Source: Channa striata (lineage: Eukaryota; Chordata; Actinopteri; Anabantiformes; Channidae). Taken from it: a stretch of 64,000 nt of DNA. Shown here piece after piece: positions 47,915 through 59,737 of the stretch; the first letter of the stretch is position 1; every line of letters begins with the position of its first letter. Below the pieces are notes generated by a model. The model saw nothing but the letters and a program-made list of their open reading frames with translations, did not search any database and had not been told where the DNA came from. The stretch spans positions 3,472,001 through 3,536,000 of the forward strand of contig CM065182.1 of NCBI GenBank assembly GCA_033026295.1, in the 5' to 3' direction. The translations under genes and the position numbers were made by a program.

Positions 47915-49250
47915 AATCGCAGAGCTGCAAGGCCATTTCCAGAATGCACAGGAACCGTTCTTATGCAAAAGAATATTTCTGAGTCATTTGAATACGTGCA
48001 CTTGTCTCACAGCTTCTCCAAAAACTTTTGTTCGTAGCCAAGGAAACAATTCTAATCCCTGCACAGGTTTTCTTTGGGGTTTGTTGTTAAATTAAAAGGA
48101 CTGGTACCAGGAATATTATAAATATTTTTCAAAAGGTAACAATTAACCCAACTGCCAATATTCGGAGTATGAAGCTTTTCCTGCTGTGACACGTCAAATT
48201 ACCGCGACTGTTCAGCTGTAGTTCAGATCATCAGTGCCGAGACACTCGGGTCTTCTTCCCCCCTCACGTTATAAATGTACTAGTATTAAGTTTTTCACTA
48301 CAGTCCACTGGAAATTAAACAATATGCACCATCATCCTCTTTGATATTAGGCTGCAAAAGCTTGTATTCATTCTTTTTTATATAATTTACAATTGATAAA
48401 TTATAATTTTGGTAAATTAAACTCACCACGAACAGTTTGTACTTTGTAAAAAAAAGCAGCAGCGGCAGCAAGTCTCTTTAAAAGTCCACAGCATCATGCA
48501 GGTCTGTCGGCGTTACAGGCTGCAGAATGCACAGGAAGTGCTGAGGGAGTGCGAGTCCAAACCAGACCTGGTCCTGGGATCACCTGGACTTACTGGAGTC
48601 TGCTGTCAGCACATACAGGAAGTAAAGGAGCAGAGCAGGTACCAGCATCACCTCAGTCCAGTTTGTGCCGAATGTACCGAAGGACTCACCAGCCAGAAGA
48701 TCAAACTGTGTCATACAGTATTTTCAAAAGTATATTTAATTTATGCTGATAAGTTGTTTTGGTAACAGGTGAAAGACGTGTAGACAGAAGGCGACGGCTA
48801 TTTCCTGCAGCCGGTAAAACTCACTTTCTATCCAGTTCACACAAACACTGATGCCGATTCAAGGTTGAAAACTCGTCCTGAAATTTACAGGAGCAGACGT
48901 AATCACAGATTAGCTGTTAAAAAAAAAAAAAGTCAACCTTCGTACCTTCAAATGGTTTTCTATAAAAAGAACGACGTGTACGGTTACATCAACACTATCA
49001 AACTGCAGGAGTCAACAACTCGCCCATGAACATTCACATAAAATGATTATAGTGTCAATGTCGTGTGTGTGTGAGAGGATAAATAAAGCATTTTCTATCA
49101 TTCAAAAACATTAGTTCCAGCTAAAATGAATTCTTCTTCATGGGTAAAGTCTGACCAAGAGCATATTTTTGTCGTCTTGGAGGTTGTTAACACCTCAGTG
49201 TGGTTGTTTTGTGTCTTTGTTTCAATCCTGTATATCGAAAACCTGGGCGG
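47915..49250. other. intergenic DNA, no gene recognised
   Basis: The open frame at 48496-48765 (89 codons, +) has fairly even composition but no recognisable family and no acceptor-donor pair. Nothing else was identified. Confidence 0.4.
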
Positions 49251-49252
49251 AC

Positions 49253-49274
49253 GGACAGACAGACAGACAGACAG
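49253..49274. repeat. (GACA)5 microsatellite
   Basis: Five GACA units. Confidence 0.9.
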
Positions 49275-50357
49275 GAAGAAGAAGGAGCGAGAGAGCTGAC
49301 GTGCATTAAAGACTCAAACCATCGATGCCGCGGAGATCCGGATGCTAAGTGTCCAGCACGTTGCAGAGTTTAGCTTCCCCGTCAGTAATGTCGGCTCACA
49401 ACCACGAGATGAAGTTGCCGGATTTTTCTTCCTTTTCTCCAGCGCTGAGGCCGGGGCCCATTTTGATGCGCTTATGTTAAATATTGAATGTGCATTCATA
49501 TTTCACCAGCTGAGCCACAGAATTAGACTGAGGGCAGGATAATAAACACGGCCGGGGAATGTCACTTCTCTAATTGCTCGGAGTCGATCTCTTTCTCTGC
49601 GTAGTGGCTCGACCTGCGGTGATGGAGCGGCTGGAGTCCCACGGTAAATATAAATACAAGGAAGCAGGAAGAGATTTACAGGGCCGAGAAACATTTGAAG
49701 CTGGTTCAAGACAAGTTTGCCTCTCGCTTTAATGGGAACTAACAGACACGAGTGCTGAATAATTTAATCAGTTTCTGCTCAGACGAGCTTCGATTTTTCA
49801 CCCGCCAATCAGTGGCTGATATCGCCTGTTTTCACACCATCGCATATGGAATGATGACACCCTGCTGCACTGGAATCAGAGGGTTTTTACTATCCTCACA
49901 AACTCGGTGAAACGTGGCGGTGGGAGTGAGTCCCGCAGCAGCCGTGCAAACCTCGTGCACATGGAGGGTTTCAATGGAAATGCATTGCTGCAAAACACAG
50001 AGAAATCCTGAAGGAACAAACGATGCATCTGCTGGAGAAGCAGGGCGCCGGTCCAGGGTGCTCGGCCAAAACCACACAAATGTTCCCGAAACCGAGTTTA
50101 TGTTCGGGGGCGGCCGAGTCAGAGCCCAGACCTCAGGTCAATTAAGAATTCTTGGCTGCACCTGAAAAGCGCCGTTTACTCGTGGTCCCTGTGCAGCCTG
50201 ACAGGGCTGCAACAGTTTAGAGTCCAGATGTGTCCAGCTGATTGAGATCAGTCCTGCGACCAGAGGAGCATCGGACCGCTGACCTGAAGCAGGTGAGTTA
50301 CTGAAGTTATCACTTTAAAGCCTTTTGGATCGAGTTTGGGTCTGACATGTGCATCAA

Positions 50358-50545
50358 TGCCATTAAACTTCCCTTTCACTTCCCTACATTGAAAAATGCC
50401 TCCAGGTGACATCACTTGGTGGAACCTTCAGTTCAGATTGTCATCTTGTTGCTCACACTATGGTCCTGCTTTTCCAGAGCTCCTCCAGATGACATCATCT
50501 GAATGATGAAACGGTCATCTGGAGGAGTTTTTCAGCTAAGCAGAG
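50358..50545 (+). repeat. foldback repeat copy 3 (CCTCCAGATGACATCA family)
   Basis: GCCATTAAACTTCCC (50359-50373), palindrome CCTCCAGGTGACATCA... (50399-50422), AACCTTCAGTTCAGATTGTC, GCTTTTCCAGAGCTCC, CCTCCAGATGACATCATCT (50482-50500), and the closing arm GGTCATCTGGAGG (50513-50525) followed by AGTTTTTCAGC. Confidence 0.78.
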
Positions 50546-51839
50546 AAATATTTTAATTTAGCAGTAAAAACCTGGACATTTGGAGCAGGATGAGACTCAA
50601 ATAATTTAACTGGAACCAATTCATTGTTTTAGTGCGATTTCCTGAAAATTGAAATGGCTCATTATTTAACTTTAAGTATTTCAATTTTACAGAGAAGGGA
50701 CTGTAAAGGCAAAAGAAACACAAACATTAGTCTAGGATGAGACAGAATAACTTCACATTTAAATAGCTCATTTCTTTGTCTAGAGGTTATTTTTGCTTAT
50801 TTTTGCTTCCGGTACCAGAGGAGATGCTTTATGGCTTTTCAACAAGCCGAGTGGAAACGGGTGTAAAAATAAGGGCGTTCTTCCAGCGAGGAGTTGCAGC
50901 GTCTGACTGTAGTTTCACAGGGGCCTCCTCATCTATATTCATCCAAAAACGATGAATAATAATGTTCCTCTTAATAGTAATCAGAGCCCCTTTTTGCTGC
51001 ACCTTCACCAAGTTTGAAAAAAAGATGAGGAAAGACTTAATGTACTGTTCAGTGAAATCATGTTTTGGCTTATTGGATTAATTGCTGACACATTTTGATG
51101 AGCTGCGCTCTGACAGAAAGGCTAAGGATGCATGAATATTCATCCCGTCTTTAGTGCAGAACTATCCTCGTGTGGCGGTTTTATGTTTAAATCATGACAC
51201 ACGGGCGAACGCGGTTTTTGGCCGCTCTCTGCCGTCGCCTGTTCCCACTGCGAGCCCAGAGGTCAGCGCTGATGCGCTTTGAAAGCGTCGCCACGTGAGT
51301 CCTGACGGGTGGTGGCACCCGTGACCATCACACCACATCTGAACTGCAATGGGAATTTTCTCTGGGCTCTTACTGATGTCAGGTGAAACCACATGAAATT
51401 TCCTCTTGTTTTTAACTGATTATTGATTAAATTAAATTTGTGTTTAAACCGGATCGCTGAATTTTTCGTTTTTTTTTCCTACCTCACAGTTAAACGAGAT
51501 ACTTCGTATTTAATCTATATCGTCTCAATCCAGATTTGGTAACTGTCTCATTTTTGATCTTGATCCTTGCGAACAGAAGTTTCTCTGGATTCGTTCTTAA
51601 ATTATTTACAACTGTACAGTGAAAAAACCCAATTTTCAGTCATGACTCTCAAACTCAGACCATCATTTTTGTAATTTGGCTCCGGCTTCTCGGCGAGGCT
51701 CTTTTCACATCCAGTCACCGTTCTCATCTGTTCTCAGCCGACCTCACAAGTTGGGGATTTTTTGTTTTTAGCATTGCACAACTTTTCCCGTTTTGTGCCA
51801 CTGTGCCAACTTTTTGACAAAAATTTACAACAAATGTCT

Positions 51840-52335
51840 TTCTCCACGTTTGACGTGTATGGCTCACCCGACCCGACACGTTCTCACCCGACAGCATCAG
51901 ATGATGAAGGCATCAAATTACGCTGCTTTTATCACCTTTGGCGTTACTATTGAACACTTTGCATACGTCGCCATTCGGCGCCGCGGTAACAGCTTTATAT
52001 ACACAAACACTGCGGTAGGGTTAGCGAAAACAGCGTCAGTGTAAGTTTACGCTAAGAGACAACATGGCAGGAAAACGTTAGGGTATAGTTTTTTAAGGTT
52101 ACGTTAGAAAATACACGGCGTACAAATGTGCTCCACGTTGTGTCACGATTATCATGGAGCATAAAAACCTTGTCTTCTGTGGGAAAGTCCTGTGTCCTGT
52201 TGTACCATCCACCTCCGTCAGAGACGTTTTCGCTTTATATTCTACGTCATTGCGTCAGGCGACAAATTTTGACCACGTTCTTTGACGCCTCGGGAATGAG
52301 AATGGGCGGAACGAAACATTTCAGACGATGAGCAA
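51840..52335. other. CpG-rich block, possibly repeat-derived
   Basis: CpG is much more frequent here than in the flanks (CGTCGCCATTCGGCGCCGCG near 51967-51986). CCACGTTTGACG near the left end and CCACGTTCTTTGACG near the right end are similar. No exon structure or CpG-island gene was recognised. It could be a young non-autonomous transposon or a small unmethylated island. Confidence 0.3.
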
Positions 52336-52339
52336 ATCA

Positions 52340-54690
52340 TTGCTTCGTCTCTTCGTTTATGTCTTACACAACATCCCAGGAACTTTTCTGGAAGCTGCGT
52401 TTGTATTCATGGCGTCTCCTGTGATGCGAGCTGGTGCCGTGTTTACGACGGCGGTGCAGTGTCGCAGGTATGAGGACGGGGACATTAGGCGATAGCTGCA
52501 TGTGCAGTTTTGTGGCTCTGGCGGTGATTGAAGTAACCCTGCCAGGTTTCTTTACGAGCGCAGCCCACGGGCCTGCCGAGGCTTCCGGCTCTCAGTCACT
52601 GCTGTCCACGGCTTTATGGGACAGAGGTAGATATAGAAAGCTGAGAGGCTCATCCAGGGGTTGTTATGGGTGTTATATAGGAACTCCTTCCCCCTCAGGG
52701 GGCAAAGCGAATGTGAGAAAAGGCTAGTGTGAAACTAAAAAGGGGAAAATGTGTGTTGGGATGTGTGTGTGCCAGAATGGATGGGGCTCTGGCTCGGAGA
52801 CCCTGGAGAACAAAGTAATGCTCTCTTTCCATCACCCGAGGGCTGAACCTCTGTTGGTGTGTGTGTGTTGCCACCCAAAGCCAAAGCTGTGTATCCTGAC
52901 AGATGTCTCTGTCCCATTGCGGTACTTCAGCGTGATGTCGTCATCCTGAGACAGCCTCCGCGTCCTTGTTTGACCTCTCTGGGGTTAGCAAAGGCGTCAG
53001 CGTTGAAGGAAACGGAGAGTGTATGAAGCAGACAGAAGACGCGTGACGCCGGAATGAGATGTGAGCGGGCTGTCAGACGTCGTTATGTCAAGACTGTGTG
53101 CGAGTCCGAGCTTTGTGGCATCACAGGTGCAGGATGCGACGTTTTATACAACAATTTGTGCAAGTCAAGATTTGACAATTTCTTTTTTTCTGTTTTAGCA
53201 ACATGGGACATTTTCCATTCCAAACATTTCTGGTGATGGTCTGATTTCTAAGATTAAATTCACCGGATTTTTGCAGTGATGAGATGTTAATGCGTATGCG
53301 CAAGTCAACCGATTCACCAGATTCCAAACACCGAGAACGTCTCTCTCGCCTTTCCTCTGTCTGTAGCCACACACGGCGAGGACAGAGAAGCTGCGTTTCC
53401 GTGTCACAACGCCCCCCCGGTCAGCTTCCCTGTGACAGTCCCTCTCTGTCAGGGCTGCTGTTGCTCTGGGATTCGGCAGGATGGAGTCCTGGTTTGCAGC
53501 TGACAGCTGCTTGTGCTGCCGTTCACCTCCAGCTGGATGGATTTGCACGGCTTAGACTGTAAGTTAGTTAAATGATTCTCTAAAGGAGCGTGAATAATCT
53601 CGCCTGCAGCAGCAGAAGCACTCAAAAGCAGCCAATGGAGGAAACCTATCTTCCATTCAGAGAGACAGAACAGATACTTTCTGCTGTCACCTCCGGGGAC
53701 GGGGATAATGCAGGAGCAGGGTAGCACGGAGCCCGTACGCACAATTAAACCAAACATTTCAACTGCACCACTTCAGAGCAGCCATTATGAAAGACCTATC
53801 TTCAATTGAGAATCTAACAGAAATAGATTTCTCCTGTCAGTTTTGGCACAGGTTTGCAGGATGATGAGACTCATATGCACAATTGCACAAAACGTCTCGA
53901 CGCGCTGCGTGTTCCTGGCGCCGAGCAAAGTGCCAAACACAAACCAAACGGAGCAGCGCCGAGACGAAACGTCTGCCCGTGAACAAAAGTGTGTTTAGTC
54001 ATCAACAACACGGCCAGTACAGTGAACGTGATGAAGTGGAATCCGCAACTGGAATTTGGCGTGTGATTGGCAGCTTAACGCAGTTTGAACGCGTTCTGAT
54101 CCGTACCGGCTGCAGACGCTCAACGTTCCCTGTGACGTTTAGAGGACGTGTCTTCTTGCAGCTGGAAACAGTTTTCAAAACTGGGGAAGCTGGATTTAAC
54201 GTTTCGTATGCGCTGGACTTACAGTCGCATGGTAGAAGCTGTAGAATCATTTTCTTTAAACAAAGAACATGGAGACCTGCAGGTTAAACGTTTTCTAAAA
54301 TCACCTTGGGTCAAAGTTGGCTTAAAGCTAAAGAGCAGTGTTAGTTACACAAATGATCTTCCCTTCATGCGGGAGGTAAGTTTTCTTCTGCCGTCTGCGC
54401 CTGGTACGGCCCCAGCATCGCACCAGCATCGTCACCCTTCTTTGTGGATTTCGTGATCGTGTGGAGGATTTAAAACGTCGTTCGCCACGACGGGGCAGAC
54501 TGAGTCGACGGATGAATCAAAAATTTCCACTATCATCATTGTGACGTACGGCTGCCGCATCTCACATTTGTGTCAAATTCTGATGCTCCAAATCAACGCA
54601 GGCCACGCGGGGTCACCATGATGCGTAGGCGTTCGCTCACAGCCTTCATGCGTCAGGGTTTGGGGGTTGCCACAGTATTAGTCTTTGCGC
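52340..54690. other. intergenic DNA, no gene recognised
   Basis: Several overlapping short open frames but no exon with family resemblance. No repeat assigned. Confidence 0.4.
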
Positions 54691-55190
54691 CTGCTCCATC
54701 TCTTTCATTCCCCTTCCTCCCATTTCAAAGCTCCACCTCTCCAGGCTTGTCGTGGCTGCTCCCCACTCTCTCCAGAGATCACACTGTCACCCGCAAACAT
54801 CGCAGCCCGCTGAGACTCCTGTCTGATCTCGTTCATCGGCCTGTCCGTCATCACTGCAAACAGGAAGGAGCTCGGGCCCATCCCTGACGCGATCTTCCCT
54901 CCACTCTGAACCAGTCTGTCACTCCTTTCCGACACCTCGCTGCTGTCACTCTGCCCTCGTGCACGTCCTACAACGCCCTCGCATTCTTTAATGCCACAGA
55001 TCCTCTCTGGACACCCTGTCATAAAGTTTCCACACAATCCACCTGTGTGAGTGCGTCTCTTCATCAGCAATTCCAAAGCAAATGTCACATCTCTGTTTGT
55101 CCTCCCAGAAAATCAACCAACTTCCTGCTCCTGGGTCGTGACGTCTTCCACTGCTCTTCCCCGTAACTTTGTGGCTCTGTACTGCCACAA
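54690..55190 (-). mobile_element. decayed RTE-type LINE, reverse transcriptase fragment
   Basis: On the minus strand the translation keeps the palm region of a non-LTR retrotransposon reverse transcriptase of the kind common in fish. SSFLFAVMTDR is followed by NEIRQES and then MFAGD, where active enzymes have an ADD catalytic pair. The stretch after it corresponds to the following helix. One catalytic Asp position is Gly, short gaps are present, and the endonuclease and 3' end are absent. This is an inactive 5'-truncated fragment, antisense to the two host genes. Confidence 0.85.
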
Positions 55191-55350
55191 CTTACTTATT
55201 GTTCAAATTCTCTTTTTCTGAAATTCTGTCACATAAACGAGTCAATAAAAACTCTGCTAAGCTTTCCACTCTTCATCCTCTACATAGCGTTCCTCACGTC
55301 TCCCCTAATGACAAACTACTACTGTGTCCAATATCACAAAAGGCAAATTA

Positions 55351-55592
55351 GGGGAGTTTCCACCGAAAAGTTCCTGGTACATTTCTGTCCCATGAACTAA
55401 ATTGTGGAAACATTTCTTGCTCTAAATGTCCTTCGGAGAAGACTTGAAGTCGTGGGAAGATTTAGGAAATTATAGGAATTACAGCCTCACAACTACAACT
55501 GTCCACTATGCCCTGGTTCCTCTGGTGGAACCGCAGTTAGACGCTACGTTCCTCAGCAGGTTCCAAAAGGTTCCTGCAGTGGAAACTGGTCC
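55351..55592. mobile_element. candidate inverted-repeat DNA element (MITE-like)
   Basis: The left end GGGGAGTTTCCACCGAAAAG (55351 onward) is matched by the reverse complement of the right end (CTGCAGTGGAAACTGGTCC, to 55592). Both share AGTTTCCAC followed by a diverged GTTCC/GGAACC part. The internal sequence has repeated GGTTCC/GGAACC words and no coding frame. The superfamily is unclear: no certain target duplication was found, though the GGGG start is reminiscent of PIF/Harbinger-type ends. Confidence 0.5.
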
Positions 55593-55944
55593 ATTGAGTC
55601 TGTTTTTATAAATATACTATGTTTGATGAAGTCACGCTGCGTACGCTGTCCATAAAACAATCCTTCATCCTTCAGGGGAAACTGCCGCTGTCACCAGAAG
55701 ACAGAAAAAGTGTTTTTTCTTCCCATAAACCCGCGTTGAGTGATCACCCTAATGGCAGCCGGCGATAATGTTGACATAACACCTGAATGGTAATCATCAC
55801 TCCATCATCCTGACGCGTCTAAATCGGCCGTCGCTCTTCTTCTCATTGCAACTTTAAACGTAAGTGTCACTTTATTGACATAATTTATATGGATAAAAAG
55901 CCCTTTACAGTTGGCTCCTGGCTGGATTGAATCAACTAATCTTT

Positions 55945-55967
55945 CACACACACACACACACACACAA
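55945..55967. repeat. (CA)n microsatellite
   Basis: Uninterrupted CA run. Confidence 0.92.
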
Positions 55968-56039
55968 GCTACGCACAGTCTCACCTCTAATTTCCCATTA
56001 TCATCCTGCAATGCTTTTGAATAATTCATGCAATGCCCT

Positions 56040-56300
56040 CACTGTAGGGAGAAGTGAAGGAAGGAGGAGAAGTGCAAAAATGGAAATGAAGTGGGAGGGT
56101 AAGAGGGAAAGGGAGCAAATTAGAGGAGAACACAAAGAATTGATAAAAATAAAATAACGTGAAACATGAAAGCGCTGAGGGTAAGAGGAAAAAACAGACC
56201 GGGGGGGGAGAAAAATGAAGGTGTAAAGTCAGGAAGGAGATGAGGCGAGAGGACAGCAGAAAACAGGAAAAGACGTGACAGGCAGCGTTTGAAGGAAACA
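56040..56300. repeat. purine-rich (GA/GGA) tract on the + strand
   Basis: About 260 bases strongly biased to A and G, including a G8 run near 56202-56209. Same polarity as the tract at 46.9 kb. Confidence 0.7.
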
Positions 56301-56549
56301 GGAAAACGCTTTTATGCACACAGGACGGTGGATCAAATGTCCCAGGGAGGGAAGGAGTAAAGCAGACACGTCTGTCAGCTCGTGAATTGTTCCAAATTAG
56401 CAGAGCTTTCATTTAGCATATGCCCGCTTAAACTGGAAAAGGAAGGAGGCGGAGAGCAGGGGTGCGGAGATTTCCTTCTCTTGCCGGTCCATACGATTCC
56501 CTCCACCAACTGTAAGCGAGCCGGAGGCCTCGTGCCTCTAAACTGAGTC

Positions 56550-56665
56550 CTGTCTGAATATTCATTGGCTTCATTTGCATAGCGCACAGATGGCAAAAAC
56601 AGATGCTCATTACGGCAAGTGTCAATTTTCAAAAATTTGCTTTCATGACAAAACAAATAAAGCTA
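56550..56665. promoter_or_regulatory. candidate enhancer: POU octamer and E-box cluster
   Basis: GAATATTCATTGG, the exact octamer ATTTGCAT (56573-56580), CAGATGG (E-box-like, 56587-56593), a second CAGATG (56601-56606) and TCATTACGG lie within about 70 bases of non-repetitive sequence. The clustering suggests a developmental enhancer, but conservation could not be tested. Confidence 0.3.
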
Positions 56666-56708
56666 TACAGGAGGATGGAGCGACTCAAAGCCTCCTGGCA
56701 GAGCTGCC

Positions 56709-56710
<2 letters not shown>

Positions 56711-56741
<31 letters not shown>
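56711..56741. repeat. (GT)15 microsatellite
   Basis: Uninterrupted GT run ending in GCGC. Confidence 0.95.
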
Positions 56742-56744
<3 letters not shown>

Positions 56745-58186
56745 CAGACAACAGACACTCTGAGGCGTTGTGTGTCTTTGTGGTGCACAGTCCACCTCCA
56801 CATGCTTGTTGTGTTTGTGCACGACGTGCATCAGACACCTGAATTACATCGATGTTCAAAAAATCTCCCCCCTGTGAGGAAACGGGGCCAAAGTTAAATA
56901 TGAGTGTTGCCCCTAATGCCCCATTAATCTTAGTTTACGTGGAAGCGTTTGTGCAGTGTTTCCTTGAGATACAGACACGGTATCTGCACGTGTTTACATT
57001 TTAACAGGAAAGACACAAGAACAAAATGATAAAAAGATCATCATCAAAAGTGGCTCGAGGAGGTTTTCAGCATCTAATCATCAGCTCTGAGCTCTGAACT
57101 GATTAGAGTCTGAGGGCAGAGAGCGGCAGGGAGCAATGCCAGACCTACAGTATCAAAAACAGTAAGTGAACCCTGTGCATGACCTACATTTTTCCATAAT
57201 TGTGTCTTAAAATATCTTCACATATATATGATCATATATATTTTATAATATACTGTATGTCCTGGGTTGGACGGTGGGTGAAAAAACTCTGCCATCCTGT
57301 CTTTGGTTAGTTTTAGTCAGTGAAAACACACTGGTTAAGTTTATTAAAAATATCCTGGTTTTATATTAAAAAACACTATCTGAATGTAACAGAGTGCTGT
57401 CATTGTCTCGGAATATCAATAGTTACTATAGTAACAAAACTGTCACAAAACCTGGATTCTGTTTTGCGTGTTTGAGTGAATCGACCATACCTGTAGGCGG
57501 TGATGGAGCGTCCACCTGCGTCATGTAGAATCTCCTTCACCGCCGTCATCAACCTCATACGGTGTGTCGTCATTTTTCTTTTTCCTGAATTGTAAAATCA
57601 CCTTCTGCTCCAAAAAATGCAAAAATGAGGGTATTGTTTTGCTGCTGGAGATCACGGAGCGGCGCTGCCTTTCAAATGTAAGTGACCCCTTCAGTTCACC
57701 GTAGTGGACGTGTGACTGCAGCCCAGCGCTGCAGCGTCCACACAAACCTCACACACACACGAGAAGACGCGGCAGGCGACGGGGCAAATAAATGGAAATG
57801 CTTCCCGTAGAATAATTCGATTTCCACAGCAGCCAGTTTCCTCCACTGCATCGCTGTGTTCTTCACCCCTTCTTCTTTTTCCTAAATCCAATCGTTCTCT
57901 CTCTTTCTTTCCCTCATTGCTCCACTCTGTTCCTCCCAAACATCCCACTGCTTTTACTGAAACAGCAAATTCTCTCTAGGAAAAGAAGAAGTTTTAACTA
58001 GTGTTGAGCATCAGCATAAAATTGGTTCATCAATGTTTGATGTTGTAAAAATTAAAGGTCACGCTGAAAAACTGTGACCCGTCTGTGGCTTAATGGTGCG
58101 TTTGAGCCTCTTTTGCTGAAATATTTGATCACAACCTCCGACTCGTCTGACTAAGGACTGTCACTTACACCAGTTGGTTAAGTGAC

Positions 58187-58217
58187 TATTATTATTATTA
58201 TTATTTTATTATTATCC
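58187..58217. repeat. (ATT)n microsatellite
   Basis: ATT units with one interruption. Confidence 0.9.
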
Positions 58218-59689
58218 TGTTCTGGTCACTCCAGTCATTCGGACATTAATGGGCCGACGTCAGTCCGAGTCCGGACCCAGAGTTGGAACCGACATATTAT
58301 TGATGCATATGATTGTTGTTTTTATTCAGTTTTTTGCAGAGCAAAAGCAACTCTTTTCCGACGTTGTTTCTATACCGCTACTCGGCATCAGGGACATCCT
58401 ACCTGTCTCTGATTGACTGGTACCTGTTGCCATTCGTTGAGGCATGAGGACTGAGACTTGGTCAAAGTGAGAATGTCATCCAATGACAGGTCGAGTTAGG
58501 TGGTCCTGGCTTTTTCAGAGCAGATTTGTTGATTAATCATTAAAAAATGTCATCATCATTTTTTTGTTTCCTTCTCTTGGCCTGTGGTTCAGTGCTGAGG
58601 TTCCCCACGGGTCTTGAAGCGATTCAGCCTTCATCAGGATCTAGATTTTACTTTGAAACCCGTTTACAGTTTTATCGATGTCTGTGTGTTTGAAAGTGCA
58701 AAAACTAGGTCCTTAAAAAGCAGGTGCTCGTCCAGGATGATCAGCCGTCCATCCATCAACCTCCACACCTGCTTCAACCTGAAAAGCCTAAATCAACTGG
58801 AAGGGAAGCGAGGCTCAGATGGTTGTCATCTTCACTGACCTCGGTTAGCAAAAAGATTTGTTTTATTTTCATTTTTCACTAATTAAAAGTAAGAAACTGC
58901 AACTGTCCACGTCGCTAATTAAATACCAAAACAACACGAGGCTCATTTGCATTCAGACCCGAATATCTTCACATAAAGTTTAGTGGATTTAAAGGACACA
59001 AAGGTCCAGTACAACCCTGAACACACTCACCTACAGTAACAGAACAACTTGCCAGTCAAACACATTTCAACAAAGGTGTTTTGTAGGTTTCCTGAGACTG
59101 TTGATTTGAGGAAACTACCTCCTGTCCACATCTCCCATATTCCCATTTCCTGTTTCTGTTGTGGGAAATACTGATTTTGTATTTTGAACACTGATCTGCA
59201 GTTTGTAGCAGCAGGCTGTGACTCACCCAAACCTAAAACGAGTGCAAACAATTGGTTGGTTTGGCGGATGCGACTAGGCCCATCGCCAAAGATGGTGACG
59301 ACTTCATTCAGATATTTGGAGGAAACAATGCAAACTGCTGAAAACAAAACTCTCCGGCATCTTCCTTTGCACTTTACACAAAAAACAACTTTCTGCTCTT
59401 TCTCGTACTTGCATCTCATGAAACGGAAACGCTTCTTCTGATGCACTTTGCTTTCATGCCTTCTCCTTGACTTAGATTTTTTGCTGCCTGTAAGTCGCTC
59501 TGGAAGCGTCTGCCGATGTAAAACGACGCCCTTATGTCCAACAGTTTTCAGCTTTAGGAAAAGTTTCTTACACGGATGTTAGAGGTAAAACCACCAGAAC
59601 TTTGAAAACTGCCGTCTTTTGAATCCAAGTCGGCAAAATTCTCCTGGTTCTCCTGTTTGGCAGACGTCCTCAGACAACTCTTTTCCCTC

Positions 59690-59737
59690 TTTTTCTCCTC
59701 CTCTTCTTCCTCTTCTTCTTCTTCCTTCGGGCCCCTC
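59690..59737. repeat. (CTT/CTC)n pyrimidine tract
   Basis: Near-pure C/T run of about 48 bases made of TCC and TTC units. Confidence 0.85.

Noticed and set aside
48496..48765. 89-codon frame with fairly even composition
   Set aside because: No family recognised and an overlapping alternative frame is equally open; not enough to call a gene.
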